DNA of 48,014 nt from a virus: IMG/VR virus record IMGVR_UViG_3300044729_003567, positions 1 through 48,014 of that record; one strand, given 5' to 3'. The notes under the pieces were generated by a model. It was given only the letters and a program-made list of their open reading frames with translations. It was not told the origin of the DNA and made no database searches. This document shows, piece after piece, positions 7,830 to 16,225 of the stretch. The position numbers and the translations under genes are program-made. Position 1 is the first letter of the stretch; each line of letters starts with the position of its first letter.

Positions 7830-8978
7830 ATGTGGATCGAAAATGACTTTCCGAAGGTTCTGGGCGCCGAGCTGTATCGGCCCCACCCTGCCTACGTGGT
7901 TGAGATGGCCGTGGACCCCGTCGTGGTTCACGATTTCGCCGCTCAACCCGGGCAAACGGTGGCGCTGGATCGGTATCGCTACTGGGGTAATCCTGGCACT
8001 AAGGATTCCCGAGAGCGGACTGCTGATCAAACAATCGGCACCAGTTCTTCTCGGAACATTGTCAAGGACAAGGTTCATGTGACCTTGAAGGAATATACCG
8101 GACCCGCAGACCCTCTCAACGCGTCTGCGCCCAGTACGTTCAAAGTTGCGCGCGAGACGCTGGTCACCGCGCAGAGGCTTTTGCTCGATACTGGTTCACT
8201 TCCGGTGTTCCATCAGAGCATCGGCTCTATGACCCTGCTTGACGATTACCGCCGCTGGCGTGATCGTGTTTTCGCCGACGAGCTGTTCAAAGCCGAGGCG
8301 AATGGCAAGGCTGACTCAACCCAGGGCGGATATTACTTCCCCAAGGGCAAAGCCAAAACCAACGCAACCACGGTCGCAGCCTATGCTGCGGGCCAATCGG
8401 CCAAGTTCGGCGTCAAGGATGACCTCCTCGAGGTTGTCACCCAGATGCGCGAGCGGAACATCCCCACGTTCGCCGATGGCTACTACCGCTGCGTCGCCAG
8501 CCCTGCTGCGATGAAGCACCTGCGCCAGGACAACGACTTCCGCGAAGTGGCTCGCTACGCGGGTCAGGGGATCGTTGACCCGATGCAACCTCACCTGGCA
8601 CCTAACGCAACCTTCTACCTCGGTAACGGTCCTGCGTACGGTCAAGCCGGCTTCGTCGCTGGTCAGCCGACGATGCCAACGGGCTTCCTTTTCGAGGGAG
8701 TTCGCTGGTTCGAGTCGACCAATCTTCCCGAGAAGAGCTTCACTGCTGACATCAACAGCAATGTTGGCGGCAGTGGCAGTGCGACTTATCAAGCGGCCCC
8801 CATGCTGTTCTTCGGCATGCAGTCGGTCGGTATCGGCACTGGCGGTGAGAACGCCCAGATCTTGCTGAACAACAACGACGACTTCAGTCGGTTTATCATC
8901 ATGATCTGGTCCCTGCTGGCTGGCTTCGAGATCCTCAACAAGGATTTCGTGACGGTTGCCTACTCGTTCGTGTACTGA
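7830..8978 (+). CDS. Major capsid protein
   Basis: 382 residues. Length, lack of low-complexity sequence and the pattern of an N-terminal arm, a long middle with RERNIPTFADGYYRCVASPAA and a C-terminal block FLFEGVRWFESTNLPEKS match HK97-fold major capsid proteins of the N4-gp56-like type. It should form the icosahedral shell. GGAG lies 10 nt before the ATG. Codon use and lower GC than neighbours suggest strong expression. It shares a divergent promoter region with the LAGLIDADG-type genes and is followed at 15 bp by 8994-9635. Confidence 0.8.
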   Translation: MWIENDFPKVLGAELYRPHPAYVVEMAVDPVVVHDFAAQPGQTVALDRYRYWGNPGTKDSRERTADQTIGTSSSRNIVKDKVHVTLKEYTGPADPLNASAPSTFKVARETLVTAQRLLLDTGSLPVFHQSIGSMTLLDDYRRWRDRVFADELFKAEANGKADSTQGGYYFPKGKAKTNATTVAAYAAGQSAKFGVKDDLLEVVTQMRERNIPTFADGYYRCVASPAAMKHLRQDNDFREVARYAGQGIVDPMQPHLAPNATFYLGNGPAYGQAGFVAGQPTMPTGFLFEGVRWFESTNLPEKSFTADINSNVGGSGSATYQAAPMLFFGMQSVGIGTGGENAQILLNNNDDFSRFIIMIWSLLAGFEILNKDFVTVAYSFVY

Positions 8979-8993
8979 TCGGAGGTAACCACC

Positions 8994-9635
8994 ATGACCA
9001 AGAAGATCTTTCCCGGCAACTTCGTCAATCACCTCAGCAGCTACCAGGGTGAGGCCATTGTGGCCATCCCCGGCCTGCGCTACCACCACCTGATCGGCTA
9101 CGCCAAGATCGGCGCCTCCAGCGCCACCGAGTTCGACGTGATCATCCCGTCGCCTGACAAGCGACCCGATGACAAGCCTCGGCCCGACATCGTTGGCATG
9201 AAAGTGCCAACCGGCGTCTGGCTGTACAAGGTGGGTCTGCGGGTGCTCGACTCCCGCAAGGACCAGGCCAAGGGCACGGCCCGCTCCGGCATCGTCGGCA
9301 CCAACAGCGACCGCCTGAAGCTGGCCTCGGCCGTCAGCGTCACCGACGCCCTGACCGCCACTACGGCAGCTACCACGGCCCTGACCGTGGCGAGCACCAC
9401 CATCGCCCCCGGCGCAGCCGCCAAGGCCCTGCTGCTGGCCGCCCCGATCCTGACCACCTCGGAGATCACCCTCAAGGTGTTCAATGACAACGGGACCACC
9501 GGCGCCGGCTCCGGTGTCACCTCCAACGTGTCTGGCGGCAGCTTCCTGGTTGCCGAGGCCTGCTGGTTCACCCTCGATGACGTGCCTGATGCCTCCGACT
9601 TCGGCGGGCTGCCGGCCATCGTCGAAACCCTCTGA
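8994..9635 (+). CDS. Capsid-associated structural protein (possible decoration protein)
   Basis: 213 residues. The Ala/Thr-rich middle (VTDALTATTAATTALTVAS) and Gly-rich C-terminus (FNDNGTTGAGSGVTSNVSGG) look like a secreted-style beta protein of a virion surface. GGAGG lies 8 nt before the ATG. Second gene of the capsid operon and the last before a strong terminator, which suggests high equimolar production with the capsid protein. A head decoration or cement role is inferred from this. Confidence 0.6.
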   Translation: MTKKIFPGNFVNHLSSYQGEAIVAIPGLRYHHLIGYAKIGASSATEFDVIIPSPDKRPDDKPRPDIVGMKVPTGVWLYKVGLRVLDSRKDQAKGTARSGIVGTNSDRLKLASAVSVTDALTATTAATTALTVASTTIAPGAAAKALLLAAPILTTSEITLKVFNDNGTTGAGSGVTSNVSGGSFLVAEACWFTLDDVPDASDFGGLPAIVETL

Positions 9636-9662
9636 GCGCTCTCTGCAGTGCTTGGTGTCATC

Positions 9663-9688
9663 GCCCGGGCCCAGTGCCCGGGCTTTTT
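9663..9688 (+). terminator. Intrinsic terminator of the capsid operon
   Basis: GCCCGGGC, loop CCAGT, GCCCGGGC, then five T. 27 bp after the stop at 9635. Confidence 0.85.
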
Positions 9689-9720
9689 CATGCGCGGCGC
9701 TTGCCGGTACGGTTTCGCCC

Positions 9721-9726
9721 TAGGAT
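9721..9726 (+). promoter_or_regulatory. -10 element before the helix-hairpin-helix gene
   Basis: TAGGAT, first T 42 nt before the ATG at 9763, just downstream of the capsid terminator. Confidence 0.5.
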
Positions 9727-9762
9727 CACCGAAAGACAGATCTGCCGCTTGAGCATCAGCGC

Positions 9763-10194
9763 ATGAGTCTCTACCTGAACGAGAAGAACGGCCAGATCGT
9801 GGAGCTGATCAGCTTCCACGACAAGGACAGCGCGATGATCCGCAACCAGGCCGGCACGATTTCCTACATCGCCCTTGCCGACCTGGTGGAGTACCAGCCT
9901 GGCAAGGGGCGCACTGGCATCAAGCCGGATGCTCCGCGCAGCAAGGAGAGCATCGACGAGGATGTGATCCCGACCCAGGTAATCCCGCCGGACACCCGGC
10001 TGAACCTGAACATGGCGACTGCCGAGATGATCGCTCAGCGGATCAAGGGTGTGGGCTACTCGACCGCCAAGAAGATCATCGAGATGCGCATGAGTCTGCC
10101 GGGTGAGCGGTTCGCCACCCTGGATCAGGTACGCAGTGTCGGCCGGGTGGACTGGGATCAGGTGATCCAGGACGACCTGGTTTTCGTTGGTTGA
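9763..10194 (+). CDS. Helix-hairpin-helix (ComEA-like) protein
   Basis: 143 residues. The N-terminal 50 residues look like a small beta barrel (GQIVELISFHDKDSAMIRNQ). Residues 75-143 form a ComEA-type helix-hairpin-helix: LNLNMATAEMIAQRIKGVG, then STAKKIIEMRM and FATLDQVRSVG. Such motifs bind DNA non-specifically or mediate protein contacts. Its own promoter and its place among head genes suggest a DNA-end or head-completion role, but this is inference. Confidence 0.65.
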   Translation: MSLYLNEKNGQIVELISFHDKDSAMIRNQAGTISYIALADLVEYQPGKGRTGIKPDAPRSKESIDEDVIPTQVIPPDTRLNLNMATAEMIAQRIKGVGYSTAKKIIEMRMSLPGERFATLDQVRSVGRVDWDQVIQDDLVFVG

Positions 10195-10201
10195 ACCGCC
10201 C

Positions 10202-10207
10202 TAGAAT
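10202..10207 (+). promoter_or_regulatory. -10 element before gene 10235
   Basis: TAGAAT, 33 nt before the TTG start. Confidence 0.6.
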
Positions 10208-10234
10208 CAACCCGAGCCGGCACCTGGGCGACGG

Positions 10235-10720
10235 TTGGAGCTTTCCCCTTACGACAAGTCGCGCACCCGGTTTCACCTGGGCTTCAATAACGGCTCGATG
10301 ATCCCTGCTGGGGATCTGGCGCGCCTGGAGGAAGCCATGGCTCGCATCCCCGACAGCTATTTCTACGGCCAGGTGCTGTACCAGCTGGATCGCTGCGACC
10401 GCACCTGGCGGCTGTCGGAGATCTTCCGGGACGAGACCCAGCCGATGCCCAGCCGCATCGAGCGGATCACCGGTGACACGGACCGGGCCATCTTCCAGTC
10501 CGACCCCCTGCGGGCCGATCGCGACTACCGCGAGATCTACCTGCGGGAAGTCGATAGGCTGGCAGAGACCCTTTACGTTCCCAACTACCGGCGGGAAGAG
10601 GTGCGGCGCTACGCCTTCGAGCGCAGTGGCTCCGAATTCATCATGGCAATCCCAGGCCCGGCAGATACAGCTGTCGGCACCCGGGTCGCCACCCTGACTG
10701 GTTCCATCAACTGGAGATAG
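10235..10720 (+). CDS. Putative structural protein, family unknown
   Basis: 161 residues from a TTG supported by the -10 spacing. Charged and Tyr-rich (DSYFYGQVLYQLDRCDRTWRL), mixed helix and strand, no membrane segment, no recognised motif. It starts an operon with two Pro/Met/Gly-rich proteins and lies between capsid and tail-type genes, so a head-tail connector or internal role is possible. Confidence 0.6.
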   Translation: MELSPYDKSRTRFHLGFNNGSMIPAGDLARLEEAMARIPDSYFYGQVLYQLDRCDRTWRLSEIFRDETQPMPSRIERITGDTDRAIFQSDPLRADRDYREIYLREVDRLAETLYVPNYRREEVRRYAFERSGSEFIMAIPGPADTAVGTRVATLTGSINWR

Positions 10721-10723
10721 ATC

Positions 10724-12100
10724 ATGCCCGCCCCGATCCGAGCAGCTACCCCTGGGTCGATCGTGCCCTACAGGCCAAGCGGCGCCCTGGCGCGCGGGGC
10801 CAATCCGGGCGCGATTGTTCGTGGCGCCGGCGGAGTGGTCACCCCTTGGGTGCAGCGAATCACAACTGGCGCCGCCGCTGCCGCTGCTGGAATCCCAGCT
10901 GCCGCAGCGGCTCTACCCGCCGCTGTCGGAGCGGCGACCCTGCCGTGGGTGGTAAGAAACTGGCGAGGCGGCCCCGGGGCCGAGAGTATGGCCGAACGCC
11001 GCGGTCTCAGCACCCCCACCCGGAGGCCAATCGGAGGCCTGCCGGCCAGCGCCCGGGTGCCATCCCAATACCCGGCGGGGGTGCCGACTGGTGTTGGTGG
11101 CGGCAACGCAGGAGCCAGCCGAGTGCCAGCCGCTGCATCTGGGTCATCGGCGCCTCGGTCCGCACCGGCACCCCAGCCCCGGTCGGATGGCTGGGCGCCT
11201 GCAGCTCAGCAGAACCCCCGCCTGCCGGCTGGTCGCAATGTGGCCATCGTGAATCCCCGCAGCCAGGCCCAGAACCGGGCCCTGGATCAAGCCGCCCAGA
11301 ATGCAGGGCTGCCGGCCTGGAACTGGAAGGCCACCGAGAACGAAGCCGTCTTCAGGGCCGCTCAGTCGGCTGGAGAGGCTGCAGAGGCTGCCCGGCGAGC
11401 CCAGGGCGGCCGTGGCTACCTGAGCGCTGCGCCTGCCCTGGGCATGGGCATGGAGGCGGGTTCGCGCGGTGACTACGAAACCCCTGACCCCTCGCTGTCA
11501 TTCAGCACGGACGGCGCCGGCGGCGTGACACCGCTGCAGGTTCAATCGACATCGCCCGGTGGGCTCCCTGCCGTTCTGGATCAGAGCAAGGCGGAGTATT
11601 GGCAGAGAGCCGATATGCAGACCTGGGCGAACGCGAGCGAGGGCAACAGAAAGCTCGCCGAGCGCGCCATGGCCCGGGCCGGCTACAAGCCTCAGGCCGG
11701 GGCCCCGTCTGGGGAGGCTGGGGGTATTGGCCCGGTCGCCGATGGCCAAGCCTATGGACGGCAGCTGCAGGACCTTCAGGGGACTCGGGGGATTGGCCCC
11801 GTAGCCAATGGCGACACCTACGCGCAGATGCTGAACATGCCTCAACAGCAAGCACCGATCACTCCCACTCAAGGCATCGGTCCCATCGCTGACGGAGACG
11901 CCTATGGAGCCCAGCTGGAGGCCATGCAGGGCACAACCGGAATGGGACCTCTTGCTGATCCGCAGACCTATGGAGCGATGCTGACCGGTGCCGACGAGCA
12001 GCGCCGGCGTGCTGCGGCCCTGTCGAACAGCTACGTCCGGGCGATCCAGTCGAGGGGCTATCAAGAAGCGATCCAGCAGCACGGCATGGGGCTGGGCTGA
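10724..12100 (+). CDS. Putative internal virion protein with GIGP repeats
   Basis: 458 residues. An Ala-rich hydrophobic stretch at about 48-75 could cross a membrane. A long Ala/Pro/Gly-rich disordered region follows. Near the C-terminus (about 335-430) a unit of roughly 20-30 residues recurs four times: GIGPVADGQAYG, GIGPVANGDTYA, GIGPIADGDAYG and GMGPLADPQTYG. GGAG is just upstream of the ATG. Composition and position among head genes fit an ejected or internal core protein. Function not shown. Confidence 0.6.
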   Translation: MPAPIRAATPGSIVPYRPSGALARGANPGAIVRGAGGVVTPWVQRITTGAAAAAAGIPAAAAALPAAVGAATLPWVVRNWRGGPGAESMAERRGLSTPTRRPIGGLPASARVPSQYPAGVPTGVGGGNAGASRVPAAASGSSAPRSAPAPQPRSDGWAPAAQQNPRLPAGRNVAIVNPRSQAQNRALDQAAQNAGLPAWNWKATENEAVFRAAQSAGEAAEAARRAQGGRGYLSAAPALGMGMEAGSRGDYETPDPSLSFSTDGAGGVTPLQVQSTSPGGLPAVLDQSKAEYWQRADMQTWANASEGNRKLAERAMARAGYKPQAGAPSGEAGGIGPVADGQAYGRQLQDLQGTRGIGPVANGDTYAQMLNMPQQQAPITPTQGIGPIADGDAYGAQLEAMQGTTGMGPLADPQTYGAMLTGADEQRRRAAALSNSYVRAIQSRGYQEAIQQHGMGLG

Positions 12101-12594
12101 TGAAGATGCCGCCCCGGAGTGGAACCGGATCCTCCTCGATCGCGAAGCTCTTTGGGCACCACTTGGGCACCAGGGAGACGCCTGATGGCCAGCGAAACAA
12201 CCCGCAGAACGCCATGGGCATGGAGCAGCAGCAGCTGCTCTCCAGCAATCCCTACGGCGACGGTCGGATCGCCAGGCCGGTCACCGGACTGCAGATCACC
12301 CCGGCGGCCCAGCAGCAGATCGTGATGCGCCCTTCTGGCAGCCTGCCCGGTGGCGACAACCCGGTGATCCCGGGTCACCCGCAACAGATCGCCCCGACCA
12401 AGGTCCTGCAGAAGCTGGACAACCCCCTGCTGACCACCACGGCACCCATGGGCGAGTCGATGCGGCGGCCGATGGGCGATCCCGAGGTGGCGATCAAGCG
12501 CGGCATCCCCGGGCAACTGGCCATGGGGCCAATGCCCAGGCAGTCGGGCTTCGACACGCGCAGGCCGGGGGCCATGCGACCGATCGGCGGCTGA
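12100..12594 (+). CDS. Met/Pro/Gln-rich putative virion protein
   Basis: 164 residues, overlapping the previous stop by 1 bp (TGATG), so probably translationally coupled. Low complexity, with many Met, Pro, Gln and Gly (AMGMEQQQLL, GQLAMGPMPRQSG), largely disordered. Its composition resembles the 10724-12100 and 40806-41372 products. No domain recognised. Confidence 0.55.
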   Translation: MKMPPRSGTGSSSIAKLFGHHLGTRETPDGQRNNPQNAMGMEQQQLLSSNPYGDGRIARPVTGLQITPAAQQQIVMRPSGSLPGGDNPVIPGHPQQIAPTKVLQKLDNPLLTTTAPMGESMRRPMGDPEVAIKRGIPGQLAMGPMPRQSGFDTRRPGAMRPIGG

Positions 12595-12605
12595 GTCAGT
12601 CTCCG

Positions 12606-12611
12606 TAGAAT
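12606..12611 (+). promoter_or_regulatory. -10 element before gene 12639
   Basis: TAGAAT, 33 nt before the ATG. Confidence 0.6.
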
Positions 12612-12638
12612 GGCTCTCAGGCCGATTGCCACAGCAAC

Positions 12639-13160
12639 ATGAGCAGCAGCAGCACCAACAAGCAGCCACTGCTGGTCGATCGGCCGCTGCACACCTTCGC
12701 CATCCTGGGCGCTTCGCCCTGTCTCACGGATCCGGCGAACTTCTCCAGCCTGGTGGCCGGCGGTCTGTCGCCACTGGTCGACTGCTCGGGCAATGACGGG
12801 GGTGTCGTCGACAGCTTGTCGATCATCGCCAACCAGGCGGGCACCACGGCCGTGTCGGTGCTGTTCTACGTGAGCAGCTCGCCGACAGTGTTCGGCATCA
12901 CCGAGGCCAATGCCGCCCTGGTCGCCAGTGCTGTGGTGGGGTCGACTGCCGCCGGCGAGCGCACCAACGTGCCCCTGCCGCCCCTGTCGATTCCGGTGCC
13001 CAACCTGGGCGGCCAGAGCAGTGTCACCGAGGTGAGCAAGAAGAACACCGGCCTCTACGTGCCGGCCGGCGTCGTGCTCTACGTGGGCATCAGTGCCGCC
13101 GTCCTGGCGCCGACACCGCTGACCAAGATCAACGTCTTCGCGCAGGGCGGCTTGTTCTGA
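12639..13160 (+). CDS. Putative tail structural protein, beta-rich
   Basis: 173 residues of regular small-residue beta sequence (NQAGTTAVSVLFYVSSSPTV, VPAGVVLYVGISAAV), as in phage tail-tube or head-surface proteins. No signal peptide. It overlaps the next gene by 1 bp. No precise family recognised. Confidence 0.6.
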   Translation: MSSSSTNKQPLLVDRPLHTFAILGASPCLTDPANFSSLVAGGLSPLVDCSGNDGGVVDSLSIIANQAGTTAVSVLFYVSSSPTVFGITEANAALVASAVVGSTAAGERTNVPLPPLSIPVPNLGGQSSVTEVSKKNTGLYVPAGVVLYVGISAAVLAPTPLTKINVFAQGGLF

Positions 13161-14842
13161 TGGCCGGGCGAGTCGGGTCTCGGCTGGACCGGGGCCTGGG
13201 TCTCGCCTCGGTTGAACGCCCCCTGAAGACCGGCAAGGCAGGCCTGTATGGCGGCCGCGGCGGACGTGGCGCCAGCACCGGCGGCGCCAACTACCCCTCG
13301 GTGCTCGAGGCCTACAACCGCGACAGCGACTACAAGCGCTGGCTGGCCGGCAAGCGCCTGTTCCAGGGCAGCGGCAGCAGCTGGAGTGATGTGGAGCTGT
13401 CGTACCTGGTGTACACGTTCCGGGACTTCGGCAACCAGGCCAACGGTCAGCGCAACGTCTTCACGCTGTTCCCCAGTCAGAGATCACCGGAGGGCTCCTG
13501 GACGGTGGTGAACCGGCACAGGGGAGCGGTGATCCTGCCCAGGGCGATCGAGCCCCAGCAGGTGACCCTCGATCAGACCCTGAGCCCGGATCGCCACCGG
13601 CTGATCCTGGATGTTTCCTCGCGGCTGAGTGCTTCCCAGCTGGCCGAATGGGAGGCCCTGATCGGCGACCAGTTTGAAGACTCGGCGATCGAGACAGCCA
13701 ACGGCGTGCGGTTGCTGGACAGCGCGGACGGGGTGGTGGCGTTGACGCTGGTCGGGGTCGACCTGCAGGGCATGAAGCTGGTCTTTGACCTGAGCCGGCC
13801 GTTCATGCGGGTGCGGGTCAACCCGTACTACGACTACGGCTACTGGAAGCCGGTGCGCTACAACCCGGGTGCACCGGTGCGTTGGCGCGCCGATGGCAGC
13901 CGGCTGCTGTGCAGCTCTCATCGGCTGTACTGCAGCTGCCCGGACTTCTCTGGGACTAGGACTGCGAACATCCTGGGCGGGGCCAGCGGCAGCCAGGAGT
14001 TGTTCCCCAGGCCGGGTGCGGGGCGCACGACGAGCGGCCGGGGCGAGGAATCCCTGCTGGGTTACCGGGCGCGGTGGCGGGACCTGCCCCAGCGGGCGGA
14101 CCAGCGGCGGGAGTGCAAGCACATCCACGCGGTGCGCTGGAGTCTGGGCTACCCGTTCTTTGAGCCCAGCGACTACCCGGTGGGTGATGAACAGCGGCAG
14201 TTCTTCGGGGATGCGAGTCCAACGCTTGGAGAAGAGGCGCTGTTCCGCTACCAGGCCCGCCGGCAGATCCAGCTGGACCAGACGGTGATCCCCCTGGCTG
14301 ACTCCAACGGGCTGGTGGTCGACACGCGCAACATCATTCCGGCGGATGAAGCGGTCCCGCCGCGGCCGGACCGGCAATCGATCCTGTGGACCAGTCTGCG
14401 GGAGCCGCCGGCAGGGCGAGCCCGGATCGATGACTGGTGGTACAAGCGCGGCACCAACGAACTGCTGGTGTTCGACCCATCGGTGCAGCGCTTCGTGGAT
14501 GCCAGCCGCCGGACGCAGGAGCGGCCGCCGGTGGTAGAGCTTTGGCCGGACGGCAAGCCGGCGCCCTCGAAGGCCCTGGTGTTTGCCACTGCCGTCACCG
14601 TGCAGGCCTCCGCCCCGGCGGCCCGGGCAGCAGTCGGTGCTGCGGCGCTCGCCAGCCCTGCGCTGGTCACTGCTACGGCGCCAGCACCAGCGGTTGCAAC
14701 CGGAGCGGCGGTGATCGCCGTGCCCCCGGCTGTCACCGCCAGCGTGCCAGCACCAGGAGTTGCGACTGGCGGAGTCGCTCAGCCCCCCGCGGTAGCGGCC
14801 AGCGCCAGTGCACCGGCACCGGACGTGACGGAGACTGCCTGA
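13160..14842 (+). CDS. Virion-type protein with an internal SWIM zinc finger
   Basis: 560 residues. An N-terminal Arg/Gly-rich region is followed by a folded body containing a SWIM-type zinc-finger pattern: Cys258-x-Cys260 (YCSCPDF) and Cys319-x-His321 (RRECKHIH), with a long insertion between the pairs. The last 80 residues repeat Ala/Pro/Val blocks (TATAPAPAVATGAAV, TASVPAPGVATGGVA), as in fibre stalks. SWIM fingers bind DNA or proteins. The gene follows a tail-type gene with a 1-bp overlap, so the protein is probably in the particle. Confidence 0.6.
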   Translation: MAGRVGSRLDRGLGLASVERPLKTGKAGLYGGRGGRGASTGGANYPSVLEAYNRDSDYKRWLAGKRLFQGSGSSWSDVELSYLVYTFRDFGNQANGQRNVFTLFPSQRSPEGSWTVVNRHRGAVILPRAIEPQQVTLDQTLSPDRHRLILDVSSRLSASQLAEWEALIGDQFEDSAIETANGVRLLDSADGVVALTLVGVDLQGMKLVFDLSRPFMRVRVNPYYDYGYWKPVRYNPGAPVRWRADGSRLLCSSHRLYCSCPDFSGTRTANILGGASGSQELFPRPGAGRTTSGRGEESLLGYRARWRDLPQRADQRRECKHIHAVRWSLGYPFFEPSDYPVGDEQRQFFGDASPTLGEEALFRYQARRQIQLDQTVIPLADSNGLVVDTRNIIPADEAVPPRPDRQSILWTSLREPPAGRARIDDWWYKRGTNELLVFDPSVQRFVDASRRTQERPPVVELWPDGKPAPSKALVFATAVTVQASAPAARAAVGAAALASPALVTATAPAPAVATGAAVIAVPPAVTASVPAPGVATGGVAQPPAVAASASAPAPDVTETA

Positions 14843-14855
14843 TCTGGCAGGTGCC

Positions 14856-14861
14856 TAGAGT
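14856..14861 (+). promoter_or_regulatory. -10 element before gene 14886
   Basis: TAGAGT, 30 nt before the ATG, inside the near-dyad CTGGCA...TGCCAG (14844-14866). Confidence 0.55.
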
Positions 14862-14885
14862 GCCAGGGCATTCAGTGCTGGCGCG

Positions 14886-15344
14886 ATGACGGGCACCCCG
14901 GTCTCCTATCCGTACAACAACACGATCGGGGATTTCCTGAAAGGGTTGAACACGGAGGCCAACACTTACATCGTCAATCTGTATGCAGGTGCGGCATTTG
15001 TCTTCAGTGGGGCGCATGCCACCAAAGCGGCCGTTGACGCGGCAAACACGCAGCTGGCCACCGGTAATGGCTACACGCAGAACACCAAGGCACTGACCAG
15101 TGTCTCGGTCGTGGTCTCCGGCAATGACGCGGCTTTCACGGCGGACAACCCGGAATGGGAAGCCAGTGGCGGCGCCATCGGTCCGGCGCGCGGGGCCGTC
15201 GTCTTCAATACCAGCCGCTCGGGCAGCCCGCCGGTGGTGGCCGTCGACTTCGACGGACAGAAGACCGCCGACGATGGCGCCCCGTTGCGGATCATCTGGG
15301 CCGCCGGGAAGATCATCGACGTGCAGGTCGCCGATCCGGCCTGA
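14886..15344 (+). CDS. Putative tail/fibre structural protein
   Basis: 152 residues, beta-rich with a DFDGQKTADDGAPLRIIW segment near the C-terminus. Its N-terminus (PYNNTIGDFLKGLNTEANTY) and overall style resemble the small fibre-associated gene at 1416-1835, though I cannot show common ancestry. A single-gene transcript; its stop is followed directly by the stop of the convergent zinc-ribbon gene. Confidence 0.6.
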   Translation: MTGTPVSYPYNNTIGDFLKGLNTEANTYIVNLYAGAAFVFSGAHATKAAVDAANTQLATGNGYTQNTKALTSVSVVVSGNDAAFTADNPEWEASGGAIGPARGAVVFNTSRSGSPPVVAVDFDGQKTADDGAPLRIIWAAGKIIDVQVADPA

Positions 15345-15545
15345 TCATCGGCGAGTCCTGGAGCGCTCCACCAGGTTCGCCGGCGGGGCCGCCTTGCAGA
15401 GGCTGCCCAGGACGACCTCTTCGGTGGTGGTCCAGCGCAATGCGCAGGCCAGGCAGACATGACGCCGGCGAACACTGCCATCGACGCGATGGCGGGTGCA
15501 GGTGACGGCGGCGTTGTCGCCGAGGTGGCACTTGGGGCAGCGCAT
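15345..15545 (-). CDS. NrdR-like zinc-ribbon protein
   Basis: 66 residues from the ATG at 15545. MRCPKC (Cys3, Cys6) with RRRHVCLACALRWTTTEE (Cys31, Cys34) closely follows the zinc ribbon of NrdR, the ribonucleotide-reductase repressor, including the Arg triplet before the second pair. The ATP-cone domain of NrdR is absent, so this is a stand-alone ribbon, probably a small DNA- or RNA-polymerase-binding regulator. The frame extends to 15605 with another CHIC pair, so a longer protein is possible. CAGAAT at 15578-15573 may be its -10. Confidence 0.6.
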   Translation of the reverse strand: MRCPKCHLGDNAAVTCTRHRVDGSVRRRHVCLACALRWTTTEEVVLGSLCKAAPPANLVERSRTRR

Positions 15546-15591
15546 CGATTGCCAGTGGCAGATGTGGCACTCATTCTGCCAGCCGTGGCTG

Positions 15592-15597
15592 TAGCCT
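15592..15597 (+). promoter_or_regulatory. -10 element before gene 15623
   Basis: TAGCCT, 31 nt before the ATG. Confidence 0.55.
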
Positions 15598-15622
15598 GAG
15601 CCCACTGCCGCTGCCGCCCTGC

Positions 15623-15934
15623 ATGGACGTCGTTCAACTGGAGCTGGACCTGGGTCTCGACGAGCCCATTGGCGTGCCCGCCGCCCCGGAGATTCCGCAC
15701 CCTTGCACGCCCGAGGGAATCGACGCGGACCGCAACCGGGTCGCCCTGCTGGACGCCCTCTATGCGGAGGACGGCCGGGGCTCGGCCGACCATCCGCTGC
15801 ACGGCACCTACACCGGCCTGTACGAGACCTTCTGCACCAAGGTCGGCCGGATCATCGTCGATCTGATCGTCGTCGACCCCGAGATCGAGATCGGCGTGAG
15901 TGGCGGTGACCTGTTCCCCTCGCTACAGCCGTGA
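15623..15934 (+). CDS. Hypothetical protein (103 aa)
   Basis: Acidic, with helical parts (NRVALLDALYAEDGR, KVGRIIVDLIVVD) and no recognised motif. It overlaps the next gene by 4 bp and the pair lies just before attP. Genes next to attP are often lysogenic-conversion or regulatory genes, but nothing in the sequence proves this. Confidence 0.5.
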   Translation: MDVVQLELDLGLDEPIGVPAAPEIPHPCTPEGIDADRNRVALLDALYAEDGRGSADHPLHGTYTGLYETFCTKVGRIIVDLIVVDPEIEIGVSGGDLFPSLQP

Positions 15935-16155
15935 GCGAGCCGCTGCGCTACCAGGAAGCGGCTGCTATGGCCCAGGCCCGGGCCCTGCTGGTGCGACTGA
16001 GCGACTTCCGCCAGACGGCGCGCATTCCGGGTCCTATCCGCGCCGAGGCCCAGGCCCTGCTGCGCTGGATGCCGACGGCTGAGCGGCTGCGGAGTGTAAC
16101 GCCATCACCCCTGGAGCGCCAGAACCGCGAAGAATCGCAACCTCAGCAAGGGTAA
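15931..16155 (+). CDS. Small BPSL0761-like protein
   Basis: 74 residues. ARALLVRLSDFRQTARIPGP followed by IRAEAQALLRWMPTAERL resembles a family of short proteins common in phages and bacterial genomes (BPSL0761 type), whose function is unknown. The match is from memory. It ends inside the first GGGTAA repeat of the attachment region. Confidence 0.5.
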   Translation: MSEPLRYQEAAAMAQARALLVRLSDFRQTARIPGPIRAEAQALLRWMPTAERLRSVTPSPLERQNREESQPQQG

Positions 16156-16168
16156 GAGAAAGGGTAAG
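16148..16168 (+). repeat. Tandem AAGGGTAAG repeats, possible left integrase arm sites
   Basis: AAGGGTAAG at 16148-16156 and again at 16160-16168, 12 bp apart, about 60-75 bp left of the attP core. GGGTAA recurs on the other side of the core. Paired direct repeats at this distance are typical arm-type binding sites of tyrosine integrases. Confidence 0.5.
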
Positions 16169-16225
16169 CCCCAGAATCAGCCCGAAAAACCCAAGCCACA
16201 GCAAGGGTTTTGGCGATTGAAAAGG

